Shown here: positions 24,500-37,389 of the stretch, one piece after another | Layout of the letters: each line of letters opens with the position of its first letter | How positions within the stretch are numbered: the first letter of the stretch is position 1 | NCBI GenBank assembly: GCA_028554795.2 | Contig: CM068838.1 | Coordinates: 89,643,944-89,707,943 of the forward strand | Reading direction: 5' to 3' | Length of the DNA: 64,000 nt | From: Sinohyriopsis cumingii | Taxonomy: Eukaryota > Mollusca > Bivalvia > Unionida > Unionidae | Position numbers and translations under genes: made by a program | Notes under the pieces: model-generated | The model's input: the letters and a program-made list of their open reading frames with translations, nothing else | Databases searched by the model: none | What the model was told of the DNA's origin: nothing

Positions 24500-25320
24500 A
24501 TGAGGTACTATTCACACTTGGGCAGGCTCAGACTTTTGCTTTGATGCCCTTTCGAGGAATGTTAGGGTCCTTTTAAAGTTTTGGAATACCCTCTCCCTAA
24601 CACTTGACCTAACCCGAAGCATCTGGAGAGGATACACACAACCGCAATGATTACAACATCTCTCATAATATACCAAATCGGTGTCTTTAAACCAGATACT
24701 AAACATATTAATTTCAATTTATGGATTGCCGCCAAGAAAAGCGACACATCCATCATTATGGTCTGTTTGTAATTCAAACTTGGAAGTGGAAACAAGCTGT
24801 CATTGGTCAGATTTTACTTTGGGTTAGTGTTTCAAAAGCAGATATATTGTACGCTTGTGATCCTGCTATCAATTGCACTGGGATACCACTTTGTTCGAAA
24901 CCGGTTTATATTATAAGTGAAGAAAATGCACGTGCATAATTCAGGTAAATTGGGATCCAGCTAAAGATCAGATCGTGTTTGCGTTTTCGTTGATGACATT
25001 ATAAAGTGTAAGTTTGTTCAGGGTCGACGTAGGAAATCAAGATACGTGTGAAATTAAAACGAACGATCGATAATCATTCATCAGGGGTCCGTATTCACAA
25101 TTCATTGAACATGTCAAAAATGCACTATTGCAAAAACGCTGGTGTTTTCTTGCACGAAAGAGTATTAAGGCCGCTTATGAGTTTGAAACAACCTGTAAAA
25201 CGTCTTAATCAAGGCTACTGATTATACTGGAGAAAGTGGTTGAAATTGTCAACTGGTCTGTTTTCATAGGAGAGAACAATTATGTCATTTTGACAAATAA
25301 ATGACAATGATCAAACATTG
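24500..25320. other. No recognised gene
   Basis: ORFs of 64-77 codons on both strands show no recognisable domain. Confidence 0.4.
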
Positions 25321-25325
25321 TGATT

Positions 25326-25327
<2 letters not shown>

Positions 25328-25369
<42 letters not shown>
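25328..25369. repeat. (AC)n microsatellite
   Basis: AC dinucleotides for about 42 bases. Confidence 0.95.
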
Positions 25370-25372
<3 letters not shown>

Positions 25373-25549
25373 TCTGCAATCATGTTGCACAGTCATTGCT
25401 TTTGCATACGAGAATGTCCCATGCATTTGCACCTTTTTCGGAATATATTTCAAACGTATTCTTCTTTATAACGTTAAGTCTGCTTCTTTGAACAGTCCAT
25501 TGTGACCACGTATTAATAGATTGCTTTGTGCAAGGGTCTGTAGATATGA

Positions 25550-25596
25550 CGTGTGTGTGTGTGTGTGTGTGTGCGTTTGTGTGTGTGTGTGTGTGC
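25550..25596. repeat. (GT)n microsatellite, interrupted
   Basis: GT dinucleotides with two interruptions. Confidence 0.9.
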
Positions 25597-25631
25597 TGCA
25601 CGCGCATTACGGATTGAATATTAGGCATCAT

Positions 25632-27400
25632 TGCAAAAGTAGATAAGAATAATTAAAACATAAAATTGTGAAAACATGTGTACATAATAATCTGGTGCAG
25701 TAAAATGCAGTTGTTGTAATTGGTTGTATAAATAAATATACGGGAACACGACGGGAATTAAAAGAAAACATATATTACTATATTACATTTTTTGGTACGA
25801 GTCTGTTTGCTTTGATAACAGCCCTCGTACTGTCTGTACCGCATGACCACATTAAACACGTGCCAGGAATATCTACATATATATGATCTGGTGTTCAGTT
25901 CATTGCGTGCTTTACCCAGTGAAGCCTATATTGATATAAATAAATAAAAAAATCTTGATCAATGTAATAGGTTTAAATGATCAAACTTGTTTCCCAAATT
26001 TCATTTGAAAGGAGTATAAATGTAAGATTATATTTATCACGTTACAAAAATATTGATTTTATTTGACAAAACCGCAGAAGAGTGTTGTGAAAAGGCTTGG
26101 AAATACATTCGGATGCCTCAGCTGTTATGCCTTTCCTTTGCATGACATAATGGCTTCAGTTGTGACGTTGTGAGGTGCAATGACACATGTTGTACACACA
26201 AACACGCACCTACACACACATGCATCATGTGCCAAAGTTGTATTAAATAGAGATTTTAATACCGCTAACATTTTAATGGACTCATCTCGTCATTAAAATC
26301 ATGTGTTTACACATCAAAAGAAGACTAAAAATGTTTTGCTAGATGGTAAATGCCCGAAATGCCCGAATTACACAATTTAACCAAAGTGTGACAGATGGCT
26401 AACGTACGTACGAGGATAACACTGTACTGCACTATCACTGTTATGGTGGGCGATACAAAACTTGATGACTCTCATCCATTATAGTTTTGTTCTGTAACAA
26501 AAAATACACAACACGGCAAATGCTTCTGCAATAATTAATCCTAGTTATCACTAACCAGAAATGGATTGATATTAAAACCAAGGGCGACCGCACATAAGGG
26601 CAAGGTTAGAGGGGCGCTTGTTCTCCCTCCCCCGCCCGATTTCACATCTAAACACGTAAAACTTAATAGCTGACCATGAAATGTTTGCCCCCACCCCACC
26701 CCACCCCACCCCGCCACGTAAAAATGTATGCAGGCGCCTCTGATTGAAACCCTTTTATGACGGACAAGTTTGCTAAGAGTTGTTTCCCTTGCCTGTCAAG
26801 TGGGACAGAAACACCCAATACGACTCGAGTCAGACTCTTCAATAGAAACTATGTCTACTGTGTTAATCTCTTTATCACTTGACACGGTATACTGTTCTCC
26901 CGCAAGCGATCGTGTAAGACTCTAAGAACTGACACTCAAATCAAGGCGCGCTGCGTCAGTCAGCCTCTGCAACAAAATACTTTTCAGTGAAAGGATATTT
27001 TAGCAATCGTATGGGGTGACAGAAAAAAACTGTTTTACTGAGCAATTTCCATGTATGTTTCAATTAAATAACTCTGTATTGACTTGGAAACTTTACATCA
27101 CCACAAATGTTGAGGACCGTCATGCTTTGACTTAAAATACTGTAATAGTAGGTCGAGAAAGGCGACTAAAAGTGGGGGGGAGGGGTAAATTTCAGACTCG
27201 ATATGTGCTGTACTTCCTGTTTTCTGGAATCACGGTACTAATTCAGTTACCATAGTAAACCTATGCAAACACGATTATATTAAAAATTCAATAACTTTAA
27301 ATTTTTGAGTGCTCACAATCAAAGCAATATTTATTAGTATAGATGCATCCTGGATGACAGCTTCTATGCAGAGAAAACTACATAAGCAGCGGCATTTTCT
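25632..27400. other. No recognised gene
   Basis: AT-rich DNA with a CCCCACC run near 26690-26712 and no supported ORF. Confidence 0.4.
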
Positions 27401-27414
27401 GGATCTATGTGTGT

Positions 27415-27665
27415 TTGAACATGTGCTTTCAATGCCGCACCAAACGTTCAGGTGCTAATTTCAGTTACGAGTGTTCCAAAGTTGAGTCTGTTAATAGACT
27501 AAAATTCATCAACAAAACAATGTCTCTAGTTTTTCAGTTACAACGAGGATAAGCTCTCAAAATATTCTTTTACAAAAATATATCTTTCATTATCAACCAA
27601 TCCTGGCCAGCCAAACCCATGTATACTCTACACATTCCCAGACTGGTTCCCATTTTCCCACACAA
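27415..27665. repeat. Dispersed repeat, copy 1
   Basis: Shares blocks with 28430-28500 (GTGCTTTCAATNCCGCACC, CAGGTGCTAATTT, GAGTGTTCCAAA) and with 29140-29345 (AAAACAATGTCTCT, GGATAAGCTCTCAAAA, CAGCCAAACCCAT). The blocks are in the same order in both copies. Confidence 0.7.
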
Positions 27666-28429
27666 TTAGTACTGTGCATCTTTCTGTTTATCTTCTTTTC
27701 TATTCTGAAAAGTATTGGGGGCAGGGTCCAGTTTTTATGTACAAATTTAATGCCGCAATCAGCGACCTAGTATAAAAAAATCATAAAAAATCAAATACAC
27801 AAGTGAGGTCAAAAAGGTCCATATTTTTAGATACCTATATTAAAACAAAGCATAAGAATAGTATTCACTTGACCAGAGAAGTCAATGGCAGTTCACAGCA
27901 GAAGAGGTTTATGCACCCCAACCCCTATTTTATACATGCATTTTGCACATCCAAATGCTGTTTTTGACAGCATGAGGTGCTCACGGTGCAAACGCAAGCC
28001 CTTTCCCTGGATGAAAATTTTGAAAAACATTGTCTACTAAATAGTTTGATGCAATTCAGAATAGTTGTCATTCCAAGCCATTTTTAAGATACTCTAGTTG
28101 CCTTGAACCCACGTGTCTACTGCTATGGCAGGCTAGCTCTTCTTCCTAGCCAACTATTGGTATTTCACTATCAACATACTGCAGAGCAACTATGGAAGGT
28201 GTACATGCCTGACATCAATTTCAAGAACAACACAAGCCCAAAACACCTAGTTCACAAATATATCCATATCTATAAATACTAAACAATAATAGCTGAAAAA
28301 GTCACACCATAACCTTAAGTTAAGAAATTTGCCAGGGGCCAATTTATGAAGCTGGACCCTGCCACCTTATTACCATATAATAACCTAGTCTTAACCGGAC
28401 AAATGAACTAAACAAGTTACCTCCCTTAC

Positions 28430-29345
28430 ACCACTGTGCTTTCAATTCCGCACCAGAGTCAGGTGCTAATTTTAGTAATGAGTGTTCCAAACCTAAGGTC
28501 TCACTGGATAGTTTCGTATTTTGATACCCCTTCCTAATTTTTAAGGTAGAAGGCATGAACCTAATTATCACAAGCCTAGCATTTATAAATTCACACAGAA
28601 GCTAAATCTGTAACGTGGTTGAGATTTACTTTGAGTTAGGCTTGGAAATGGGTTGGCTTGTTGGTGACTGCCTATCACAGTTAGACGAGCACTGGAGATC
28701 AAATGCGTAACTAGGGCTGCAAATGAGCAGCCGACTTGGCTGACGTATTTACATGTGTCTGCTACAGAAGTAAATATCTAAAAATCTAGATGGTTGAGGG
28801 GTGATGAAAAGTATGCAAATTTGTTATAGTGCTAGTGAACTTGATTCATGCATAAGGCACTTACTGGTTCTTTTAGCTGCCTTGTCACAGGAAAATATTC
28901 AAAATAGCTCTTTCCTGTCAAAAATGAATGTAAAAAAGAAGGGTTGGTGGCAGTGTTGGTTCAGTATAAAAACTACCAGTTGCATTAGGAATTAACCTGA
29001 TTGCCGCAGTCAAAATCTCATATGTATGCTTTCTACAAAAATCATTAGTTTGTTTTATTTGTATCTTCAGTGTAAAATTATTCTCATTTTTCTGTAATAG
29101 GTCATTGTCGGATGAAATTTCACCAGATAAACTGTCCAGTGAGAACTCAAGACTGTTAAAGGACTGAAATTCCATCAATAAAACAATGTCTCTGTAAAAC
29201 AAATTCACTTACAGCTAGGATAAGCTCTCAAAAGATTCTTTTTCCTAAAACATAACTTACATTATTAGCCAATTCTGGTCAGCCAAACCCATATATACTC
29301 CATTTTATGTTAACTCATTTCCGGGCTGGTTCCTATTTTTCCATA
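28430..29345. repeat. Dispersed repeat, copy 2 (interrupted)
   Basis: Second copy of the 27.4 kb repeat. Its first part is at 28430-28500 and its second part at 29140-29345. About 640 bases of other sequence lie between, either an insertion into this copy or a deletion in copy 1. Confidence 0.65.
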
Positions 29346-29349
29346 TCTT

Positions 29350-32299
29350 TAGTACCGTGTGTCGTTTACTCTCATTTACCTGAAAATGGCCATTGAACTT
29401 TGTCATTTAAATCCGACTGTCGGATAAACTTACATTGCCAAAAAAAACAAAAAACCTACATGGTCCATTTTATACGTTCACGTTCGAAACAGTACAAGTT
29501 CATTAGAAAGACTGTTGCATGTGCTTAATTAGTGAGAGGATAATTGATGAAGAAAAAAATCACATGAGCACTGGATGCAAAACAACACAACTTCTTTTTA
29601 GCTCATATTTTTTTTCTTCAGGCAGTAGATACACTGCATAGAATATGATTTATTAAGAGCTTTTCCAAAAGAAAGCGTCAGTGGGTGATATAATGTAGTC
29701 AGGATCGAGACACCTTTTGTAAGTCCCACCACGAATCAAATTTAATTTTCTTGGACAACTTAAAATGCTGTCTGGATTACACCAGCCATTAATTGTTATT
29801 TCAAACAATCATCTGACCACACACACACACACACACACACACAGAGCGGAAACTTTTGAGTGTTAAAATTCCCTTTAATGTGTTCATGCAGATGAAAAAT
29901 ACGCAATCAAATGTGAAGTTTTCTTAATAACGCTTTATTGCACGACGATCGATAACGGTCTATAAATTTACAATACAACGTTAAGATGTAGACCATTCAC
30001 GTACGCATATTTCCAAAATGGATCCATCTTCAATTTATGTTTTGCAACTTTCAACTGAAAACTGGCATCACCGATGTTTTTAAAAAGCTGTACAAGTAAA
30101 ACTCGGTCGCTCTTTTGCTTGAATTTGTCTTTTTCGGTCATTGCGCAAAATGGCCTTTCCACCACTCGGCCATCGTGTGATTGGATCCTTCCACAAAAAG
30201 ACTGAACTCGTTCTTCGTTTCATACAAAACGCAGTGATATCTCAACATATTTATTACTGTTACCCAGCCACGTGCTCATTGCAGTTGCCTCCCTTGGGTG
30301 AGAAATTTCCGCCACCACAACCCTGCAAAATGTCCGGTGAAATAAAATGCAAGATTTGATAACTGCATCACACTCAGCATAGATTGCACTGAGTACGATA
30401 TTTCTCTACAGTTGCTTTGGTGCAAAACTGGAAGATAATGCCAGATAAGTTGGAGGAAATGAAGTTAGGAATTGTTTAATTAAAACGATGGGTCACAGGC
30501 CCGAAGATAGTATGCATATACATCCCCGTTTATTTGTGCCCCCCCCCCTTAAAAAAAAACAAAAAAAAAAAAAACGAAAAGCACAAATGAGATAAAAGAT
30601 GCACAGAACTTAGTTCATTTATTGATTTATACTTTCAAAACCGAGTATGCCAAGTTGGGACTCTAACACCGTTATCGTCTGCGCGTTTCATTCCAAACGC
30701 AAGTTTTCAGCGTAAAAGTCGACCTTGTTCGCCAGTCATTTCCAGTTCCTGGACAAGTCCATTTTCAGCGAAGGGGTGTATGCACGACTACGCATTTATG
30801 TACATAGAAGGAAAATACTATGTCGTTTTCTTACGATATTTACGATGTAGAATCAAGCAAAAGATAATAATAACTACAAATTTGCCTTTCGCGTAGATTT
30901 TACTTACGATACCAATTAATTACATCGGTGATTTCAGCAGTCATCTTTAAATTAAAGCTTTTTATTTAAAAATAATTCGACAAAAACAACTGGACGAACA
31001 AACAGACGTTGCAGCAGACTGAGCAAATGATACTAAGAATGAATGATTGATCGAAAGAATAAATGAATATACAAAAACAGAGTCAAATATGAGACTTACG
31101 AAATATAAGAGGCACCTGGCAAATAGGCATAGACAACGAAAACACTCAATGTGCTCCCATTTTATATATATCTTCAGGTATAATCAGTCTTTCATTCTTA
31201 ATAGCCGTCTAAAGATAATGATAGCAAATCATCCTAAATTAATCCTATATGTATTCATCAATGGGATATAAGTTTGATTTTCTTGTAAGTATGAGAACTA
31301 TTTTAATTGTTGTATGCGTTTCCGCGAAGAGAGAGTGTGATTAAAATTAATTAAAAGACAACTTTTAACAAATTTACAAACTGTTCATTTAAAATATGCA
31401 AGCATTTCCATACAGTACAAGATGGTACTTCTTTCACATGTAGTGGATGTCACGATTGTTTATATCGTCAATGTTAAGCTAAATGAAGCGCATCCATACG
31501 GAGATGGATTACCGCTTAGTTCTGTGAATGTCTTTTCTATCGTTATATATGCTGTATATTCTATCCGGCATTATTCTATTTTTTTATTTTCTATTAGTTC
31601 TGTTCTGAATGTTCTAATTTGTATTATTCTTCTCTTTTGCATTTTATATGTGTGTACGATGCACATTCTAGCTGGCATCTTTACATCTGTCAATATCTAT
31701 TACTCAGTTTGTTAGTTATGGTATTACAATAGTAAAATTTCGTGTCCTCAGATTCCGTGTGAATGATTCAATGTCTTTTTTTAATATTCCAAAGATTATG
31801 ATTCTTAACTGTGTCTTTTGAACTCCCAATTTTCTCCTTGTAATGGACAGATTTCATTTTATAATACACTATCAAGTATTACACAGGTAAGACATTCCCA
31901 TACTGAAATTTTACAATCTAGTGTAATGAAAGTTGCAAGTTCGCTGTTAATAAGATGCATATAGATTAATGTTCCATTATGACAACAGAGGGCGCTGCGA
32001 TAACCGAATGAAAATAGTGACGCGTATCGACGTATAATGCACATTCTAATCATGGATGGATAAAGTACAGATCCGACCTGTTGTGTCTGGACAGGAACGT
32101 AGTATTGTGGAATCATAAGACAGTTTAATAGCTTCTTTCTTTCAGAGTATTTTTATTTGTAATGTTTTTAATTAATTTGTTTTTCTACTGGTTAATTTGA
32201 TTTTCTACAGATGGAGGATTGAGAAGAAATCACTCATCACCTTGCATCAATAATTCCAGAAAAATCTCCAGCTTTGATTTGAAAGTTCAACGCTGTCCC

Positions 32300-32300
<1 letters not shown>
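29350..32300. other. No recognised gene
   Basis: AT-rich DNA with an (AC)n run at 29817-29843 and a C-run/A-run at about 30540-30575. A 97-codon hydrophobic ORF at 31422-31715 and others have no recognisable family. Confidence 0.4.

Positions 32301-32302
<2 letters not shown>

Positions 32303-32354
<52 letters not shown>
32303..32354. repeat. (CT)n microsatellite
   Basis: CT dinucleotides for about 52 bases. Confidence 0.95.
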
Positions 32355-32358
<4 letters not shown>

Positions 32359-32375
32359 GTTTACATCTTGTAGCG

Positions 32376-32612
32376 TGGCCCGGGGTGGCCTTGTTGTCTA
32401 AGACGTTCACCTTTACAGATCCCATCTCTGTCTGTATCTGTATGGGTTCAAGCCTTGGTCTCGGCCAGCGTAGATGTGTAAAAACAAAGCTTGCCAATAG
32501 CTTCCCATGGGTCGTTGTTTTTCCCGGGTACTTCCTCCACCGGATATACTGACAGCCATGTTAAACGTATCGTATGCTTAAAAATGGCGTTGTGCCAACA
32601 ACAACGACAAGA
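32376..32612 (+). repeat. tRNA-derived SINE (family 2), plus orientation
   Basis: Same family as 20350-20597: tRNA-like head (GGCCTTGTTGTCTAAG, GGGTTCAAGCC), TAGCTTCCCATGGGT, CTTCCTCCACCGG and the end AAAATGGCGTTGTGCC then CAACAACAACG. Confidence 0.7.
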
Positions 32613-32960
32613 GAGAGTGAACTTAAAGTAAGAATAAAGAATTTGATTTGCTTCAGAACCATGTATGAAAGACACAATAATGTGACTAGGATGTGGGCAA
32701 TTTTCGCATCAAATTTGTAAACAAATTCTCTTCTAGAACATTCTCAAGATAGACCATGAACTTAAATCCAAGTAAACAACCTTTCTATAACTTGCAAACA
32801 AAACCAAACTCTTTCTACAACCTACTATTAAAGTGATAAGGCCATGTCAGTATGTTTACAATATCTTAAAGTAAAATCTATAATCATGGAAAAATATTAG
32901 CTATGTAATACATTGTTGACAAATGACCCTTACAATCTACTATCGTGGACGAAAGTTAAA

Positions 32961-32962
<2 letters not shown>

Positions 32963-33025
<63 letters not shown>
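32963..33025. repeat. (AT)n microsatellite
   Basis: AT dinucleotides for about 60 bases. Confidence 0.95.
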
Positions 33026-33029
<4 letters not shown>

Positions 33030-33339
33030 CCCCCCATGAAGAAAAAGAAAGATTTATACAAAAAAGCCTTCTTTCACATGTTAGTTAAATATGCATATGA
33101 TACTATAATAATAAAAAATAAATGTATTATGAATGACACAAAATACACGTAGAGCAATATAGTACGTCTATAGACTTGAATGTACATCTGCAGCCAGATT
33201 ATATTTTCCCTAGATGTGCCTAATGTCACTGTTGTATTCTGCAACATCAAGCTCCATCGCATCAATATCTGATTCTTGTTTTTGTTTGGTAATGAAAGTA
33301 AAGGGATTGCAAATACTGAACAAAAATCGGAGAAGAAAC

Positions 33340-33835
33340 TGAACTAATATAGACTTCAAAGTGTTACAAACCAATATCAAAGACAAAGATTCCTTCTCGA
33401 TTGTGGAGCAATTTCTCTGGTGCTAGCTTAATTTCGTTTTTAAATCGCACACTTGATGATGCAAACAATTAATATCTTCTTGAATTAATACTTCACATCA
33501 CATGCATCAAAATACATTTTAAATGACTGATTGATATCTGGAGCTGAAAGAACTGGTGCCTTCTTAAGAATGGCCTTTAATGTATCAAAATTCTCCTGAT
33601 ATTTGTCAGGCCAATGACACGTCGTGTCTAAATGAACAAACTGGCATTCAGCGATTATGGAGAAATTTTGGCACACTTTCCGCTAATATCCAGCCATATC
33701 CAAACATCGCATCAGTTGCTTTGTACTAACAGGCATTGGTAAGTCATAGATGGCCTTGATTTCAACTTCTACAGGTTTAACTTGACAGTATGTCACACAG
33801 TATGTCCTAAAATGCATCACAAGCATGGAAAAACT
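33340..33835 (-). pseudogene. Ty3/Gypsy pol fragment (end of reverse transcriptase and start of RNase H)
   Basis: Minus-strand frames contain VKPVEVEIKAIYDLPMPVST, then LDMAGY and then FDTLKAILKKAPVLSAPDIN with FDACD. This is the Gypsy linker (V.PVE.KV.AI.DFP.P...L..FLGMAGYYR, then F..LK..L..APVL..PD and the RNase H DASD). Several frame changes and stops show it is dead. Confidence 0.65.
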
Positions 33836-34084
33836 GTGACATAAATTAATTGTCAAATCTTCATCACTGTCTGATTATAAGTATTTCAAGACATACAACT
33901 AAAGCGAATCACTGAATTTAATATCCCAAGAGACTATTATAAATATACGTTAACAAAAATCATTATTCAAAGTGGTCAAAATGTTTTGTCATGTAATACA
34001 TTTTTGTCAGCATATTCAGTTCAGCCCAAGTTATTGTGCAAGAATGGTTATGTGTTGGCAGAAAAATGACAAGGAAAACCCGGT

Positions 34085-34262
34085 CTGATTTTATTATGGA
34101 GAATTAAGAACCATTTATGTCGAAAGGTTCTATATCACTTATTGGTAATTCTGCGAAGTCTATCTCTCTTAGAATATTAAGGGGCACAGGAGCTTCTCAT
34201 ATTCTTTTATTATCAGGAACATTCTTTTTGTCAAAGAACTCGTCTCAAAACCTGCCAAGAAG
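34085..34262 (+). pseudogene. Ty3/Gypsy aspartyl protease fragment
   Basis: The frame reads PFMSKGSISLIGNSAKSISL, then ILRGTGAS and LLLSGTFF. It matches the Gypsy protease start (PF...G.VSLPGS...VPVKILRDTGAS.S.L). The catalytic DTG is GTG here, so the Asp is lost. Its strand is opposite to the pol fragment next to it, so the two are probably from different insertions or a rearranged copy. Confidence 0.55.
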
Positions 34263-35800
34263 TAAGCAATTGTTAAGGAAATATGCAAAACAAAGCAAAA
34301 TTAAACAAAAGTGTGGACTGGGTACTATTCCGAAACACCGCCATCAAATATCTAGACCTAAAGAAACACTGTCAAAGCTGCAAGAGCCCGTTCCAAATCA
34401 CACTAAATATACTTCACCATGTTACAACAGCTGCCACCTCAAACCATGGACGTTATAAAATTAACCAAAAGATTGAAGACTTTGGAACAAAAACTAAGAG
34501 GCTGCCTTGTGATTACCAGCCACAGAACAGCAACACGCGAAGAGAAACATGAGTTAGGCACGTACCAATTACCATCTGCACACATGAATTATGGAAACGA
34601 CTGAATTCGCCCTGAAACTTTTCTTAAGACTAGTCAAGAGACAGAAACATTCCCGACATGTACAGACAATGCCCTTCCACATGGATAAAAACAAAGTCAT
34701 AGTACACCCAGAGGAAATATTATAGAGATGAAGACGCCACCGTCCGCATCTGGCATTACTAGGAGTCCAACCTGGATGTGGTATCGAACACCATCTCTTG
34801 CTTGTAAAGGGGAGTAGTGCACATCCTAAACCTTTACCCATACTGGAAGAAATATATACGGAGCATTCTATCAAGAATCTGTCAGATAACAAGACTCAGG
34901 TTCTCCTTGTCATAACCGCATTCGACCTTACATATGGTGAGCTCCATATGTACCTGATCAGTATTCTGAATAACATTATTGAAAATGCAAGTATCCCGTA
35001 AGTGTTAAGGCTCATCAAGCTTGCATTCATTACTGATACGCACAGATTCTAGGACATAACTACTGAATGTGTATTTACTATTTTATTATCTGCTGTTTTA
35101 TTGTCGCTTCTTGGAGAAACACGGAAGATGGTGTCGTAATTAAACTAAAATTGAATGACAAATACGAAAAAATCCATTAAATTAAACGGTGCGTACATTC
35201 GATTGGCAAACAAGCAATTAAATATGAGTTGAACAACTGTGCTTTTTTTTTCTTGGCAAAGTCAGAATACTGTGTATACAAAATCCCGTGAGACACGAAT
35301 AACAACGAAATTTCTGTATACGATTGAAACAGTCTTGATTGTGTATTTTTCAACACACAAGCAATACCTGGTTTGATTGGGTAGAATCCGTTCTAAGGTA
35401 TTTTGCCTTACAAGCTTTTCGTTGTCCAGGAAGTCATCCGTAAAGTGTATAGCTTCCTGACAAAATTTTCTGTGTTGATAGAACGAGTTTTAAAGGTTCA
35501 AGACAAATGGGACAGCGCACAGATCCATCAACAGTTTAAGATCAATAATCCTGACAAGATTAAATAAGGATTTTTAATTCAGAAACAATTCTGTGTTTTC
35601 ACACATTTCCCTTCATTTATTGTGCATAACACAAAATATTTAAATTTTATTGAATAAACCAGAGCGAAAGAACAGAATTGCGCATTTACAGTTTTTAAGG
35701 AACACTAAGTCATTTAATTAAATGTCAGTTTAGTCTAACTTTGATGTTGTCGTGTGTAATTCTACTGTCTTACTTCTTTGGATTCTGCAGAAAGTTAGAA
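34263..35800. other. Unassigned, possibly outer part of Polinton relic B
   Basis: Short Lys/His-rich frames at 34283-34552 and 34600-35000 and broken frames around 35160-35600 match nothing I recognise. No terminal inverted repeat for relic B was found. Confidence 0.3.
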
Positions 35801-35807
35801 ATGTTTT

Positions 35808-36545
35808 CTTTGGGTGCTAAACACACAATTGTGTCGGAAATGTCACCGACAACGATGCAATCTGGCGCCCTGTTGATGATGTTGGTAAAGTAATACTGAC
35901 AAAACTTTCGCTGTGGATCCCAACAGTAACACCATCACTTGTTGAATAACAACGGCTGCTCTCCTTCATGGTCAGTTGTGGAAAGTCAATCTGGTCGTTA
36001 CTGACGATGACCACATACAGTGTCCAGAGTACCGTTGTTGGGTTCTTCACATTGCAGATAGCATCACAGCAGGAAGTGTCGGCGCCAAGACATATATTCA
36101 TAGCGTTTCAGGATAGCGTCAGAGCAGACGCGCAGGTGCGAAATCCAGTTTTGACTTGCTTGGAGTTTCTGAAGTCTCTCTGATGATCAATGGTCATCAA
36201 GAACCATCTAAGAAGTGTTACTGAATTTTGAGAAGAATCAAGTTGCACGTGTGTATCATCGTTTGATGACGTTTATGGGTCGTGATCAAAATGTTGATTA
36301 TTCCTTGCAGATATCTCAGTGAGACTTTACATCACTGTACCTGATCTATTATTTCTCGCTCGAACACCTAGATTTCCTTAGACATATGTCGTTGACTTAC
36401 AATTTTCGGGATCGCATAACATCAGGTGCTATTGCTAATTACCGAGCAATCGCTGTTATTCTGTCAGACAAAACTATGTTGCTTGAAGATGTTGGTGGAC
36501 GAATGAGTCATTGATGCGCCCGAAGAAAATATGTAATATTCATTA
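35808..36545 (+). pseudogene. Hexon-like major capsid protein relic (B)
   Basis: Pieces in shifting frames read FGAKHTIV, VGKVILTKLSLWIP, APRHIFIAFQDSVRADAQ, FMGRDQNVDYSLQI and RITSGAIANYRAIAVILSD. These correspond to the central and C-terminal parts of the Polinton double jelly-roll capsid family (K..LKKLS.W.P, PR.IIVGFQ...., ...IPA.T.AY.LIISDR). Many stops and shifts are present. The N-terminal part was not found. Confidence 0.6.
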
Positions 36546-36679
36546 GATCATTCATGATGTTTTAATGTCATATCATTACGTCAATGTTACTCTGACAACT
36601 GGTTAGATTAAAAATCGTCAATCCACATGAAAGAAGAATTCTGGGGCAGGAATAACTCTGAAAGCAGCGACGCTGCAGG

Positions 36680-36965
36680 GCACAAATAAATTATCGTTGA
36701 CTGAACGTCAACTAAAACACTGCAATGACGCCAAGAAATCAAGAACTGGCATTCGACGTGATCTTTCTGCGGATGCGATCAGCGACACAACAAAAACCGG
36801 CGGTATATTTCCGTTTCTAGCTGCGATACCAGCTCTAATTCATCCGCGGATCCAGCTGTTGCAAAAGCAGCTGCGTTTGGTGCTATTGGAACTGCTTCCA
36901 GTATGTCACTGAGAAAAGCAACAGGACACGGCATAAACACCTCAAAAAAGGGACGGAATCTAAGA
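36680..36965 (+). pseudogene. pX-like core protein relic (B)
   Basis: Frames read LTERQLKHCNDAKKSRTGIR, then KTGGIFPFLAAIPALI and, in another frame, AAFGAIGTA. A basic N-terminus followed by a G-G-(I/F)-(F/L)-P hydrophobic patch is the hallmark of the adenovirus pX/Polinton core-like protein. A frame break lies near 36845. Confidence 0.55.
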
Positions 36966-36970
36966 TTACC

Positions 36971-37365
36971 ATGAACTCGGTACGGTCAAGGTCTAAGACT
37001 GCCGGGGACGCTTCGTTAAAGATTCCCATGTCCAATTTTGATTTACTTGATGATGCTCGGCGATTAAAGATAAAAAATTTCAAAGGTGTTTTCATGCATG
37101 ATGAATTGCCGGGAAAACCAAATCGTGTTGAAACCGGTATCATTAATCTCAATGAACGTTCAGATCAAGGTACTCATTGGGTTTCATACGCGATTGATCC
37201 ATGTGGAGCTGTTTATTTTATTTCGTATGGAATGGCGCCACCAAAAGAATTTGTACGGTATAGGGGCTTAGCCGTTGACATACCGATCTGGTATTGAATA
37301 ATCCCAATACAAACAACAACGGATCCACCAATATGCGGTTACAAAGTCGTGCATGAGTATACCAC
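36971..37365 (+). pseudogene. Adenain-like cysteine protease relic (B)
   Basis: The frame contains FKGVFMHDELPG, then GTHWVSYAID (catalytic His) and YFISYGMAPPKEF. This is the C5/Ulp1-type maturation protease layout seen intact at 59850. The segment with the expected active-site Cys (ICGY, near 37333) is in a different frame after a stop at 37295, so the gene is dead. Confidence 0.65.
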
Positions 37366-37389
37366 CAGACGAAACAACCGTCCAAAGTC

